This document shows positions 48,523 to 57,703 of a stretch of 64,000 bases of DNA, piece by piece. The translations under genes were made by a program, and so were the position numbers. Numbering within the stretch: position 1 is the stretch's first letter; every line of letters begins with the position of its first letter. The notes below the pieces were generated by a model. That model searched no databases and was not told the origin of the DNA. It saw only the letters and a program-made list of their open reading frames with translations. This DNA is from Bradyrhizobium liaoningense. Its GTDB lineage: Bacteria; Pseudomonadota; Alphaproteobacteria; Rhizobiales; Xanthobacteraceae. The stretch lies in contig NZ_JAFCJT010000030.1 of assembly GCF_018130785.1 (NCBI RefSeq), forward strand, positions 1-64,000, read 5' to 3'.

Positions 48523-50898
48523 CTAGAAACGCTTCAGGGCCTTCAGGATTTTTGTGGGCGTGATCGGGATCGAATTGATCGTCGCGCCGAACGGCGTGAG
48601 CGCGTCGTTGACGGCGTTGAGTACGCAGGCGGACGCCGCCGCCGTACCGGCCTCGCCAACCCCCTTGGCGCCGAGCTCGGTGTCGGCGGTCGGCGTCTCG
48701 ACATGGCCGATGACGATGTCGGGCATTTCCATCGGCATCGGCACGAGGTAATCGGCGAGCGAGCCGTTCACGAGCTGGCCGGTCTCGCTGTAGCGGCATT
48801 CCTCGAACAGGGCCGCGCCGAGCCCCTGCACGATGCCGCCGCGGAGCTGCTCGTCCACCAGCATCGGATTGATGACGCGGCCGCAATCCTCGACGATGAA
48901 ATGCTTCAAGACCTTGATGAAGCCCGTCTCGACATCGACCTCCAGCGAGCAACCCTGGATGCCATTGGTGAAGGCGAAGGGATATCCCTGCGGCGCGAAG
49001 TGATGGCTCACGGTGAGCTGCGCCTGCGTGCCCGGCGGCAAGGTGTCGGAGCGGAAATACGCGATACGCGCGATCTCGGAGATCGGCATCCGCCGGTTTC
49101 GCGTCGCGGCATCCACGACCTCGCCATCGATGATGTCGAGCGCCGAGGGCTGTTCCTGGAGGATCAGCGCGGCGATCTCCAAAATGTTGCGTTTGAGCGC
49201 GCGCGCGGCCTGGAGCGCTGTCTCGCCGCCAATGCCGGCGCCGCGGCAGGCCCAGGTGGCGCCGCCATGCGGCGTCACCTCGGTATCCCCCGTGATGACC
49301 TTGACGTGCTCCTGCGCCAGGCCGAGCTGATCGGCCACGATCTGGCTGATGATCGCCTCGGTGCCCTGCCCCTGCTCGGTGACCGAGATCAGGCAGCGCA
49401 CCTCGCCCGACGGCGTCAGGCTGAGGATCGCGCCGTCCTGCGAGGAGATGCGCGCACCGCCGACGCCATAGAAGGCCGGGCTGGGATTGGTGATCTCGAC
49501 GAACGCCGCGATGCCGATGCCGCGATAGATGCCGCGCTTGCGCAAATCGGCCTGCTCGGCGCGGAGTGCGTCATGGTCCATCATCTCGTGCAGCTGCTTC
49601 AGGCAGGCCTGATGCGACAGCGCCTCGAAGCGGTAGCCGCTCGGCGAGGTCTGTGGATAGGCATCGTCGGCGATGACGTTCTGCGCGCGGATGGCGAAGG
49701 GATCGAGGCCGACCTTGGCCGCGGCCATGTCGACCAGCCGTTCGGTGACGGCGCAGGCGATGGGATGACCGACGGCGCGATACTGGCTGGTCTGCACCTT
49801 GTTCTGGAAAATCACCTCCAGCGTGGCGCGGTAATTTTTGAAACGATAGGGCGCGCCCATCAGGCGGATCACTTGGTTGCCCTCGACCACGCTGGTGCGC
49901 GGATAGGTCGAGAACGCCCCGATCGCGGTGAGGTCCAGCACGTCCATCGCAAGAATCTCGCCCTTGGCGTCCAGCGCCATCCGGGCGCGGACGCGATGGT
50001 CGCGGGCGTGGATGTCGGAGACGAAGGACTCGATGCGGTCGGCGACGTATTTGACGGGACGGCCGAGCAGGATCGAGAGGCCGACCACCGCCATGTCCTC
50101 GTGATAGACGTGGAGCTTCATCCCGAAGGAACCGCCAATGTCAGTGGCGATCACGCGGACGCGGGCTTCTGGAATTTTGTAGTGACGAGAATAGAGGTCC
50201 TGGAACTGGTATGGCGTCTGCGTCGCATGATGCACCGTCAGCGCGCCGGCAGCAGGATCATAATCGGCAACGATGGCGCGCGGCTCCAGCGTCACCGCGG
50301 TGTGGCGGCCGAAGGAGAACTCTTCCTCCACCACGTGCGCGGCCTGTGCAAAGGCCTCGTTGACGGGGCCGCTGTCGAGCTGGCTGCGGAAGCAGGTGTT
50401 ATTTGCGCTGCCGGGATTGATCAGCGGACCGCCGGCCTCACGGGCGCCGTCGATATCGACGACGACGGGAAGGTCCTCATAGTCGACCTCGATCAGCTCC
50501 AGCGCATCCTCGGCAATCGCCCGGCTCTCGGCAACGACGGCCACCACCGCCTGCCCGGCCCAGACCACGCGATCGAGTGGCAACGGCAACTGCGGCGCGG
50601 ACGTCATGCCCTTGAAATGATCGAGCGTGCCGGTCCAGGGCGTGCAGATCCTTGCGAGATCGGCGCCGGTGGCAACGAGATGCACGCCTTCGAGCATGCG
50701 GGCCTGCTGCGCATTGATCGAGACGATCTTCGCATGCGCGTATGGGCTGCGCAGGAACGCGGCATACAGCATGCGCGGCAGCCGGAGATCGCTGACATAG
50801 CGCCCGCGCCCGGCAAGCAACCGCTTGGCATTCGGCCGCGGCACCGAGCGGCCAATGTACGAATTGGGGCGGTCGAGCGAGGTCAGCGGCGCACTCAT
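48523..50898 (-). CDS. Molybdopterin-binding large subunit of a molybdenum hydroxylase (CoxL-like)
   Basis: 791 residues, no signal peptide, so cytoplasmic. Xanthine-dehydrogenase superfamily: start segment YIGRSVPRPNAKRLLAGRG, cofactor segments DIGGSFGMKLHVYHEDMA, and catalytic Glu in GAKGVGEAGTAAAS. The active-site loop reads SQYRAVGHP, neither the CSFR of true CO dehydrogenase nor the standard GAGR of form II, so CO oxidation is unlikely. Subunits for FeS and FAD follow upstream in operon order large, small, medium read right to left. Confidence 0.9.
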   Translation of the reverse strand: MSAPLTSLDRPNSYIGRSVPRPNAKRLLAGRGRYVSDLRLPRMLYAAFLRSPYAHAKIVSINAQQARMLEGVHLVATGADLARICTPWTGTLDHFKGMTSAPQLPLPLDRVVWAGQAVVAVVAESRAIAEDALELIEVDYEDLPVVVDIDGAREAGGPLINPGSANNTCFRSQLDSGPVNEAFAQAAHVVEEEFSFGRHTAVTLEPRAIVADYDPAAGALTVHHATQTPYQFQDLYSRHYKIPEARVRVIATDIGGSFGMKLHVYHEDMAVVGLSILLGRPVKYVADRIESFVSDIHARDHRVRARMALDAKGEILAMDVLDLTAIGAFSTYPRTSVVEGNQVIRLMGAPYRFKNYRATLEVIFQNKVQTSQYRAVGHPIACAVTERLVDMAAAKVGLDPFAIRAQNVIADDAYPQTSPSGYRFEALSHQACLKQLHEMMDHDALRAEQADLRKRGIYRGIGIAAFVEITNPSPAFYGVGGARISSQDGAILSLTPSGEVRCLISVTEQGQGTEAIISQIVADQLGLAQEHVKVITGDTEVTPHGGATWACRGAGIGGETALQAARALKRNILEIAALILQEQPSALDIIDGEVVDAATRNRRMPISEIARIAYFRSDTLPPGTQAQLTVSHHFAPQGYPFAFTNGIQGCSLEVDVETGFIKVLKHFIVEDCGRVINPMLVDEQLRGGIVQGLGAALFEECRYSETGQLVNGSLADYLVPMPMEMPDIVIGHVETPTADTELGAKGVGEAGTAAASACVLNAVNDALTPFGATINSIPITPTKILKALKRF

Positions 50899-51419
50899 GA
50901 CGCGCCTCCGCCTTCGCTGCGCGCTTTCGCGACGGCCTCGATGGCATCGACGATCGCCTCATAGCCAGTGCAGCGGCAGTAATTGCCGGACAGCGCATCG
51001 CGGATGTCCTCGCGGCTCGGCTGCGCCACCTGCGAGAGCAACTCGTGCGCATTGACCAGCATGCCCGGCGTGCAGAAGCCGCATTGCAGCGCGTTGCGGC
51101 GATGGAATTCGGCCTGGAGGTCGGCGATGACGCCGCTCTCGGTGAGCCCCTCGATGGTGTCGATCCTGGCGCCGTCGGCCTGCACCGCAAACATCAGGCA
51201 GGAATGCACGGCGCGGCCGTCGAGCTGCACCAGGCAGGACCCGCAGGCGCCCATCTCGCAGCCGGCATGCGTGCCCGTCAGCTCGAGCGCGTTGCGCAGG
51301 CAATCGACCAGCGTCTCCCGTGGCGCCACCTCGCAGGCGACCTTGCGGCCGTTGACGATGAATCGGACCCGCACGGTCTCGTCCGCATCATCCGGAAGGG
51401 TTTCGTCAAAACCGCTCAT
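50895..51419 (-). CDS. (2Fe-2S) small subunit of the molybdenum hydroxylase (CoxS-like)
   Basis: 174 residues. First cluster CEMGACGSCLV with an earlier Cys in THAGC; second cluster CGFCTPGM and CRCTGYEAI. It carries electrons from Mo to the FAD subunit. Stop overlaps the large-subunit start (ATGA). Confidence 0.92.
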   Translation of the reverse strand: MSGFDETLPDDADETVRVRFIVNGRKVACEVAPRETLVDCLRNALELTGTHAGCEMGACGSCLVQLDGRAVHSCLMFAVQADGARIDTIEGLTESGVIADLQAEFHRRNALQCGFCTPGMLVNAHELLSQVAQPSREDIRDALSGNYCRCTGYEAIVDAIEAVAKARSEGGGAS

Positions 51420-52276
51420 TCACCCTCACACAGACGACCGAGCAGGCGGCCAAGCAGCACGCGGGCGAGATGCAGCCGCATCGCCGGCGGTATCTCGTCG
51501 CTGTCGGGCGGCGCGAGATCGCCTTCGAGCGCGGCTTGGGCGGCGGCGATACGTTCCGCATCGAGGCTCGAGCCTATCAAGGTAAGCTCAGCGCCCTTCA
51601 CCCGCATCGGCGTATTGCCGACCGAGAAGAAGGAGATGCGGATGTCGTCGATGCGATCGCCGGTGAAGGTCGCAAGCATGCCGCAACCGACCAGCGCATA
51701 GTCCCCGCGGCGCCGCGCCAGCTCGTCGAACGCAAAGCGCTGGTCGGCCTTGAACAGCGGGACGTAGATCGCGGTGATCAGCTCGCCGGGTTGCAAGGCG
51801 GTCTCGAACAACTCGACGAAGAAGTCGTCCGCCTTGACGCGCCGGCTGCCGGAAGGACCGGCGATCTCGATCTCGGCATCGAGCGCCAGGGTCATCGCCG
51901 GGAATTCGGAGGCAGGATCGGCGAGCGCAATGCTTCCGCCGAAGGTGCCGCGATTGCGGATCGCGGGATGGGCGACGAAGGGGGCAGCCGCATGCAGCAG
52001 CGGCGCGAACTCGGCGATCAGCGGCTCGCTCAGCATCTCGCAATGGCGCGTCAATGCGCCGATGCGCAAGTAGCCGCCGTCGCGCCTGACGCCGCGCAGC
52101 TCGTCAATATGGGTGATGTCGATCAGCAAGCGCGGTGCTTGCAGCCGCAGCGATAACGCCGGCACGAGGCTCTGGCCCCCGGCGATGAAGCGCGCGTCTT
52201 CGCCAGCGCGCGCGTGAGCATCCAGCGCCTGGTCGATCGTCGCAGCACGAAAATAGCTGAAAGCCCTCGCCTTCAA
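51416..52276 (-). CDS. FAD-binding medium subunit of the molybdenum hydroxylase (CoxM-like)
   Basis: About 286 residues. A TTG at 52276 with GAGGAAAC upstream puts the start just before the conserved FSYFRAATIDQAL; longer frames to 52372 run into the operator region. FAD motifs are AGGQSLVPALSLRL and TFGGSIALADPASE. It passes electrons from the FeS subunit to an external acceptor. First gene of the leftward run. Confidence 0.88.
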   Translation of the reverse strand: MKARAFSYFRAATIDQALDAHARAGEDARFIAGGQSLVPALSLRLQAPRLLIDITHIDELRGVRRDGGYLRIGALTRHCEMLSEPLIAEFAPLLHAAAPFVAHPAIRNRGTFGGSIALADPASEFPAMTLALDAEIEIAGPSGSRRVKADDFFVELFETALQPGELITAIYVPLFKADQRFAFDELARRRGDYALVGCGMLATFTGDRIDDIRISFFSVGNTPMRVKGAELTLIGSSLDAERIAAAQAALEGDLAPPDSDEIPPAMRLHLARVLLGRLLGRLCEGE

Positions 52277-52325
52277 TGCCGTTTCCTCGAGATCCGTCGG
52301 CTCATCAGCCGGGATGCCAGATTTG

Positions 52326-52339
52326 TAACCATCTGGTCT
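52326..52339. promoter_or_regulatory. Operator-like dyad 1 between the hydroxylase operon and TetR gene
   Basis: TAACCATCTGGTCT, core ACCA-TC-TGGT, an imperfect version of dyad 2 at 52380. The centres of the two are 54 bases apart, within the divergent promoter region. Confidence 0.55.
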
Positions 52340-52379
52340 CAAAATCCTGACACGCCGCCGGAGGGCGGTCAACAGAAAA

Positions 52380-52393
52380 TGACCATTTGGTCA
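52380..52393. promoter_or_regulatory. Operator-like dyad 2, perfect palindrome
   Basis: TGACCATTTGGTCA, arms TGACCA and TGGTCA with a TT centre, 52 bases before the TetR ATG. Probably bound by the TetR protein encoded alongside. Confidence 0.65.
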
Positions 52394-52444
52394 CAAATGC
52401 GGCTTGGGCTATGAAGGCTCTGAGACGTGCGATTCAGCGACGAA

Positions 52445-53152
52445 ATGGCCCGAAAAGCGCAGAAAACGGCGAAGCGACCGGTCCGACGGCGGACCGAGAC
52501 AGGCAGCAAGTCCGCGCCAAAGCGCCGCAACATGCGTGCGGCCGACCGCGAGCGCGCGATCGTGGACGAGGCGATCCGCTTCTTTGCCGAACGCGGCTTC
52601 GAGGGCCAGACCCGCGAGCTTGCCAAGCGCATGGGCATCACGCATTCGGCGATCTATCGCCACTTCCCCAGCAAGGAGGCACTGATCGAGCGGGTGTACC
52701 AGGAGGTCTATCTCAGCCGCTGGTCGCCCGACTGGGGCCCGATGATCCGCGACCGCTCGCTGTCGCTGGAGGCGCGGCTGACGCGCTTCTATCTCGACTA
52801 TGTCGAGCGCGTGTTCGAGTACAATTGGGTGCGGATCTTCGTTTTCTCCGGCATGAAGTCATTCGGCATCACCGGCCGCTATCTCGATATCGTCAGACGC
52901 GAGATCATCGAGCCTGCGGCGGCCGAGCTGCGCCACGATCTGAAGCTGCCGGATGCGAAGGCCCGTCCACTGAGCGAGCGCGAGACCGAGCTGTTCTGGG
53001 GCCTGCACGGCCGCATCTTCTATCTCGCCATCCGCAAGTTCATCTACGAAACGCCGATCCCGCCCGATCTCGACGCAATCGTCCGCGACGCCGTCCAGAT
53101 CTTTATGGACGGCGCGAAGATGACGATGCCAAAGCTCCTCGTGAGCGACTAG
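52445..53152 (+). CDS. TetR-family transcriptional regulator
   Basis: About 235 residues; GTG 52427 is an alternative start. The N-terminus is strongly basic (KAQKTAKRPVRRRTETG). DNA-binding helix-turn-helix spans about 40-80: IVDEAIRFFAERGFEGQTRE, then MGITHSAIYRHFPSKEALI. The C-terminal ligand domain is unassigned. Divergent from the Mo-hydroxylase/Liv run with two operator-like dyads between them, so it most likely represses that run until its substrate is present. Confidence 0.9.
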   Translation: MARKAQKTAKRPVRRRTETGSKSAPKRRNMRAADRERAIVDEAIRFFAERGFEGQTRELAKRMGITHSAIYRHFPSKEALIERVYQEVYLSRWSPDWGPMIRDRSLSLEARLTRFYLDYVERVFEYNWVRIFVFSGMKSFGITGRYLDIVRREIIEPAAAELRHDLKLPDAKARPLSERETELFWGLHGRIFYLAIRKFIYETPIPPDLDAIVRDAVQIFMDGAKMTMPKLLVSD

Positions 53153-54823
53153 CTACTTCGCCAGGCTCGGCAGATCGAGGCCCTTATCACGGGCGCAGTC
53201 GATAGCGGTCTCGTAGCCCGCATCGGCATGGCGCATGACACCGCTGGCGGGATCGTTCCAGAGCACGCGCTCGATCCGCTTCGCAGCTTCCGGCGTACCG
53301 TCGGCGACGATCACCATGCCGGCATGCTGGGAATAACCGATGCCGACGCCGCCGCCATGATGTAGCGAGACCCAGGTCGCGCCGCTAGCGCAGTTGAGCA
53401 GCGCGTTGAGCAGGGGCCAGTCGGACACCGCATCCGATCCGTCCTTCATCGCCTCGGTCTCGCGATTGGGGCTTGCCACCGAGCCGCTATCGAGATGATC
53501 GCGGCCGATCACGATTGGCGCCTTCAATTCGCCGCGTGCCACCATCTCGTTGAAGGCGAGGCCCAGGCGATGGCGATCGCCGAGACCAACCCAGCAGATC
53601 CGGGCCGGCAGGCCCTGGAACTTGATGCGTTCCTTCGCCATGTCCAGCCAATTGTGGAGATGCTTGTCGTTGGGCATCAGCTCCTTGACCTTGGCGTCAG
53701 TCTTGAAGATGTCCTCGGGATCGCCCGAGAGCGCCGCCCAGCGGAACGGCCCGACGCCGCGGCAGAACAAGGGACGAATATAGGCGGGCACGAAACCGGG
53801 GAAGTCGAAGGCGTTCTTCAGGCCCATGTCCTGCGCCATCTGGCGGATGTTGTTGCCGTAGTCGAGCGTCGGAATGCCCTGCGCGTGGAAATCCAGCATG
53901 GCCTGGACGTGCTCGACCATCGACGTTTTCGATGCGCGCTCGACCGCCTTCGGATCAGAGGCGCGCTTGGCTTCCCAATCGGCGAGCGTCCATCCCTTCG
54001 GCAAGTACCCATTGATCGGGTCATGCGCGCTGGTCTGGTCGGTGACGATATCGGGCTTGACGCCGCGACGCACCAGTTCCGGGAAAATCTCAGCGGCATT
54101 GCCGAGCAGGCCGACCGAGACGGCTTTCTTCGTCTTCGCAGCCTCTGCCATGATCGCAAGCGCTTCGTCGAGCGTTGCGGCCTGCCGGTCGAGATAGCCG
54201 GTGCGCAGCCGCATCTCGATACGGCTCGGCTGGCATTCGACCGCCAGCATCGAGGCGCCGGCCATGGTCGCGGCCAGCGGCTGCGCGCCGCCCATGCCAC
54301 CAAGGCCAGCGGTGAGAATCCATTTGCCGGCAAGGCTGCCGCCATAGTGGCGACGGCCGACCTCGACAAACGTCTCGTAAGTGCCCTGCACGATGCCCTG
54401 GCTGCCGATATAGATCCAGGAGCCCGCCGTCATCTGGCCGTACATCATCAGGCCCTGGCGATCGAGCTCGTTGAAATGATCGAGCGTCGCCCAATGGGGC
54501 ACGATGTTGGAGTTCGCGATCAGCACACGTGGAGCGTCGGCATGGGTGCGGAAGACGCCGACCGGCTTGCCGGACTGGACCAGCAGCGTCTGGTCACCTT
54601 CGAGCTTGCGCAAGGCCGCCGTAATCCGGTCGAAGCTTTCCCAGTCGCGCGCGGCGCGGCCGATGCCGCCATAGACGACGAGCTCGCTCGGACGTTCCGC
54701 GACATCCGGATCGAGATTGTTCATCAGCATGCGCAGGGGCGCTTCCGTCAGCCAGCTCTTGGCGCTGATCTCGCTGCCGCGCGGCGAGCGGATGGTGCGG
54801 TCGTTGTCCAGTCGGCGGTTCAT
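53153..54823 (-). CDS. hutU: Urocanate hydratase
   Basis: 556 residues, NAD-containing cytoplasmic enzyme turning urocanate into imidazolonepropionate, second step of histidine breakdown. Typical segments are GGIGRAARDWESFDRI, TAGLGGMGGAQPLA (NAD binding) and the active-site region CRGVGPFRWAALSGDPED with the conserved Cys. Full length for HutU. Leftward operon hutI-hutH-hutU; the 27-base gap to hutH indicates co-transcription. Confidence 0.97.
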   Translation of the reverse strand: MNRRLDNDRTIRSPRGSEISAKSWLTEAPLRMLMNNLDPDVAERPSELVVYGGIGRAARDWESFDRITAALRKLEGDQTLLVQSGKPVGVFRTHADAPRVLIANSNIVPHWATLDHFNELDRQGLMMYGQMTAGSWIYIGSQGIVQGTYETFVEVGRRHYGGSLAGKWILTAGLGGMGGAQPLAATMAGASMLAVECQPSRIEMRLRTGYLDRQAATLDEALAIMAEAAKTKKAVSVGLLGNAAEIFPELVRRGVKPDIVTDQTSAHDPINGYLPKGWTLADWEAKRASDPKAVERASKTSMVEHVQAMLDFHAQGIPTLDYGNNIRQMAQDMGLKNAFDFPGFVPAYIRPLFCRGVGPFRWAALSGDPEDIFKTDAKVKELMPNDKHLHNWLDMAKERIKFQGLPARICWVGLGDRHRLGLAFNEMVARGELKAPIVIGRDHLDSGSVASPNRETEAMKDGSDAVSDWPLLNALLNCASGATWVSLHHGGGVGIGYSQHAGMVIVADGTPEAAKRIERVLWNDPASGVMRHADAGYETAIDCARDKGLDLPSLAK

Positions 54824-54850
54824 GCGAAAACCTCTTCAGACGAGTCTTGT

Positions 54851-56410
54851 TCAGTCAAATCTTGGAAACGGATCGGATGGAAGCGCGGCGATCACCGCGG
54901 CCGGTAGCGCGTCGGCTTCAATCAGCGCAGCCGCCTTGGCGAGATCGTCGGCCATGTAGCGGTCGACGCCGAGCGCAGGAACCTGCTTGCGAAGTAAGGC
55001 GATGACCGCGACCAGCGGCGCGCTGGTCGCATGCGGCGCGCGCAGCGTGATGCCTTGCGCTGCGACCAGAAGCTCAATGCCCAAAATGGCGGCTAGATTG
55101 TCGGCCATGTCTGATAGCCGCCGCGCGGCGTGCGCGGCCATCGAGACATGGTCTTCCTGGTTGGCGCTGGTCGGGGTCGAGTCGATCGAGCAGGCAGCCG
55201 CGCGCTGCTTGTTCTCGGCATAGAGCGCGGCGGCCGTGACCTCGGCGATCATGAAGCCTGAATTGATGCCGGGATCCGGCGTCAGGAACGGCGGCAGACC
55301 GAAATTGAGCGCGGGATCGACCAGCGTCGCGATGCGCCGCTCGCTGATCGCGCCGATCTCCGACAGCGCGAGCGCGATGGCGTCCGCTGCAAAGGCCACC
55401 GGCTCGGCGTGGAAATTGCCGCCGGAGACGATCTCGCCGGTCTCGACCAGCACGAGCGGATTGTCGGTGACGGCATTGGCTTCGACGATCAGCGTGCGCG
55501 CGGCCTGCGTGATCAGGTCGAGCGCAGCGCCCGTGACCTGCGGCTGGCAGCGCAGGCAATAGGGATCCTGCACGCGCTCGTCGCCTTCGAGATGCGACAG
55601 GCGGATATCGCTGCCCTCGAGCAACGCGGTCAATGTCGCGGCGGCAGCGATCTGTCCTGCGTGACCGCGCAACGCCTGAATTTCGGGGCGGAACGGCGCC
55701 GTCGAGGCCATCGCCGCATCCACCGACAATGCCCCGGTGACGAGCGCAGCACGCGCCAGGCCAAATGCACGGAGCACGCCGGAGACGGCATAGGCGGTCG
55801 AGAACTGCGTGCCGTTGATCAGCGCGAGCCCCTCCTTGGGCCCGAGTGTCAGCGGCGCGAGGCCGGCCACGGCGAGCGCCTCGCTGCCTGACACCGTCTT
55901 GCCCTCAACGATCGCCTGCCCCTCGCCGATCATCACCGCCGTCATGTGCGCGAGCGGCGCAAGGTCGCCGGAGGCGCCGACCGATCCCTGCTGCGGCACC
56001 AGCGGATTGACACCCCGCGCCAGCATGCCCTGCAACTGCTCGATCACCTCGCGGCGGACGCCGGACGCGCCGCGCCCGAGCGAGACGATCTTCAGCGCCA
56101 TCATCAGGCGAACGATCGGCTCTGGTGTGGCCGGACCGACGCCGCAGCAATGCGAGACAATGAGGTTACGCTGGAGCAGTGCGGTCTGATCGGGCGGAAT
56201 GCGTTTCGAGGCCAGCTTTCCGAAGCCGGTGTTGATCCCATAGACGGGGACATCGGCCCGCGCCGCCTTTGCGACGATGTCCGTCGCCGCCTCAACGCGC
56301 GGCCAGAACGACGGATCGAGCACCACCGAGTGCCCCGCAAGCACGCGCGCGAGATCGTCGAGGCCCACCGTTCCCGGCTTGACGACGATCGCGGCGCCCT
56401 GTTCCGTCAC
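54851..56410 (-). CDS. hutH: Histidine ammonia-lyase
   Basis: About 519 residues from GTG 56410, which overlaps the hutI stop. It deaminates histidine to urocanate. The Ala-Ser-Gly triad that forms the MIO group is in SVGASGDLAPLAH; other hallmarks are GINTGFGKLA near the N-terminus and QEDHVSMAAHAARR. Normal length. Confidence 0.97.
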   Translation of the reverse strand: MTEQGAAIVVKPGTVGLDDLARVLAGHSVVLDPSFWPRVEAATDIVAKAARADVPVYGINTGFGKLASKRIPPDQTALLQRNLIVSHCCGVGPATPEPIVRLMMALKIVSLGRGASGVRREVIEQLQGMLARGVNPLVPQQGSVGASGDLAPLAHMTAVMIGEGQAIVEGKTVSGSEALAVAGLAPLTLGPKEGLALINGTQFSTAYAVSGVLRAFGLARAALVTGALSVDAAMASTAPFRPEIQALRGHAGQIAAAATLTALLEGSDIRLSHLEGDERVQDPYCLRCQPQVTGAALDLITQAARTLIVEANAVTDNPLVLVETGEIVSGGNFHAEPVAFAADAIALALSEIGAISERRIATLVDPALNFGLPPFLTPDPGINSGFMIAEVTAAALYAENKQRAAACSIDSTPTSANQEDHVSMAAHAARRLSDMADNLAAILGIELLVAAQGITLRAPHATSAPLVAVIALLRKQVPALGVDRYMADDLAKAAALIEADALPAAVIAALPSDPFPRFD

Positions 56411-57621
56411 TGTCCTCTCCACACCCGGCGATGCAGCGGATTGAAGCCGATGCGGTAGACGAGCTCGGCGGGCCGCTCGATGTCCCAGATTGCGAGGTCG
56501 CAACATTTGCCGGCTTCCAGCGTGCCGGTCTCATCGAGCACGCCGAGAGCCCGCGCGCCTTCACGGGTGACACCAGTGAGGCATTCGGTCACCGTCATGC
56601 GGAACAGCGTCGCTCCCATGTTCATCGCAAGCAGAAGCGATGTCAGCGGCGAACTGCCGGGATTGCAGTCGGTCGCGAGCGCCATGTGGACGCCGTGCTT
56701 GCGGAACACCTCCACCGGCGGCTTTTGCGTTTCACGGATGAAATAGAAGGCGCCGGGCAGCAGCACGGCCACCGTCCCAGCCTTCGCCATCGCGGCAGCG
56801 CCGGCCTCGTCGGTGTGCTCGAGATGATCGGCAGAGAGCGCGGAGAATTCTGCAGCCAGCGCAGCGCCGCCGAGGTTCGACAGCTGATCGGCATGGAGCT
56901 TGACCGGCAGCCCAAGCCCCCTCGCCGTCTCGAACACCCGCGCCGTCTGCTCAGCCGAGAACGCGATGCCTTCCATGAAGGCGTCGACGGCATCGGCAAG
57001 GCCGGCCTTTGCGACCGCAGGCAACATCTCCGTGCACACGAGATCGATGTAGCGATCCTTGTCACCATCGGCTTCCACCGGCAGCGCGTGCGCGCCGAGA
57101 AAGGATGTGCGGATCGCAACCGGCCGCTGACGGCCGAGACTGCGCGCGGCAGCGAGCTGGCGCATCTCGGTCCCGCTGTCGAGGCCATAGCCGGACTTGA
57201 TCTCGACCGTGGTTGCGCCCTCGCCAATCAGCGCATCGAGCCGTGGCAGTGCGCTTGCGACGAGCTCGGCCTCACTCGCCTTGCGCGTCGCGACCACCGT
57301 CGAGACGATGCCGCCGCCCGCGCGCGCGATCTCTTCATAGCTCGCACCCTTCAGGCGTAGCTCGAACTCGTGTGCACGGTTGCCGCCGTAGACGAGATGG
57401 GTGTGGCAATCGACGAGGCCGGGCGTGATCCAGCGCCCCTCGCAATCGATGCGCTTGATGGCGTCCGCATCAGCAGGGAAATCCGACTCTGGGCCCGCAT
57501 AGACGATGTGGCTGCCGCGTGCAGCGATCACGCCATGCTCGATCTCACCGAGATCGGGACGGTCGGCCCGCATCGTGGCGAGCCGGGCGTTGTGCCAGAT
57601 CCGGTCGAAGCGCTCTGCCAT
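56407..57621 (-). CDS. hutI: Imidazolonepropionase
   Basis: 404 residues, amidohydrolase superfamily. It opens the ring of imidazolonepropionate to N-formimidoyl-glutamate. Metal ligands are in VDCHTHLVYGG, with KLHADQLSN and the Asp in ATDCNPGSSP. First gene of the leftward hut operon, 28 bases from the HutC operator. Confidence 0.97.
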   Translation of the reverse strand: MAERFDRIWHNARLATMRADRPDLGEIEHGVIAARGSHIVYAGPESDFPADADAIKRIDCEGRWITPGLVDCHTHLVYGGNRAHEFELRLKGASYEEIARAGGGIVSTVVATRKASEAELVASALPRLDALIGEGATTVEIKSGYGLDSGTEMRQLAAARSLGRQRPVAIRTSFLGAHALPVEADGDKDRYIDLVCTEMLPAVAKAGLADAVDAFMEGIAFSAEQTARVFETARGLGLPVKLHADQLSNLGGAALAAEFSALSADHLEHTDEAGAAAMAKAGTVAVLLPGAFYFIRETQKPPVEVFRKHGVHMALATDCNPGSSPLTSLLLAMNMGATLFRMTVTECLTGVTREGARALGVLDETGTLEAGKCCDLAIWDIERPAELVYRIGFNPLHRRVWRGQ

Positions 57622-57649
57622 GCAACGGTCCCCTCGTGGGATGCTTGAC

Positions 57650-57669
57650 TTATATGTCTAGACATATAA
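57650..57669. promoter_or_regulatory. HutC operator between hutI and hutF
   Basis: Perfect 20-bp palindrome, arms TTATATGTCT and AGACATATAA. It sits midway in the 82-base gap between divergent hutI and hutF, so HutC bound here could control both directions. The core matches the GTCTAGAC-type HutC sites known from related alphaproteobacteria as far as I recall. Confidence 0.85.
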
Positions 57670-57703
57670 TCGTGGGGCGGTTCTGTCCAGCCGGCGTGTA
57701 ATC

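Noticed and set aside
48523..50898. Reading the CoxL-like gene as carbon monoxide dehydrogenase
   Set aside because: The active-site loop lacks the CSFR sequence of true CO dehydrogenase.
48703..50964. 753-codon plus-strand frame opposite the CoxL-like gene
   Set aside because: Antisense shadow with biased composition; the minus-strand gene has all family motifs.
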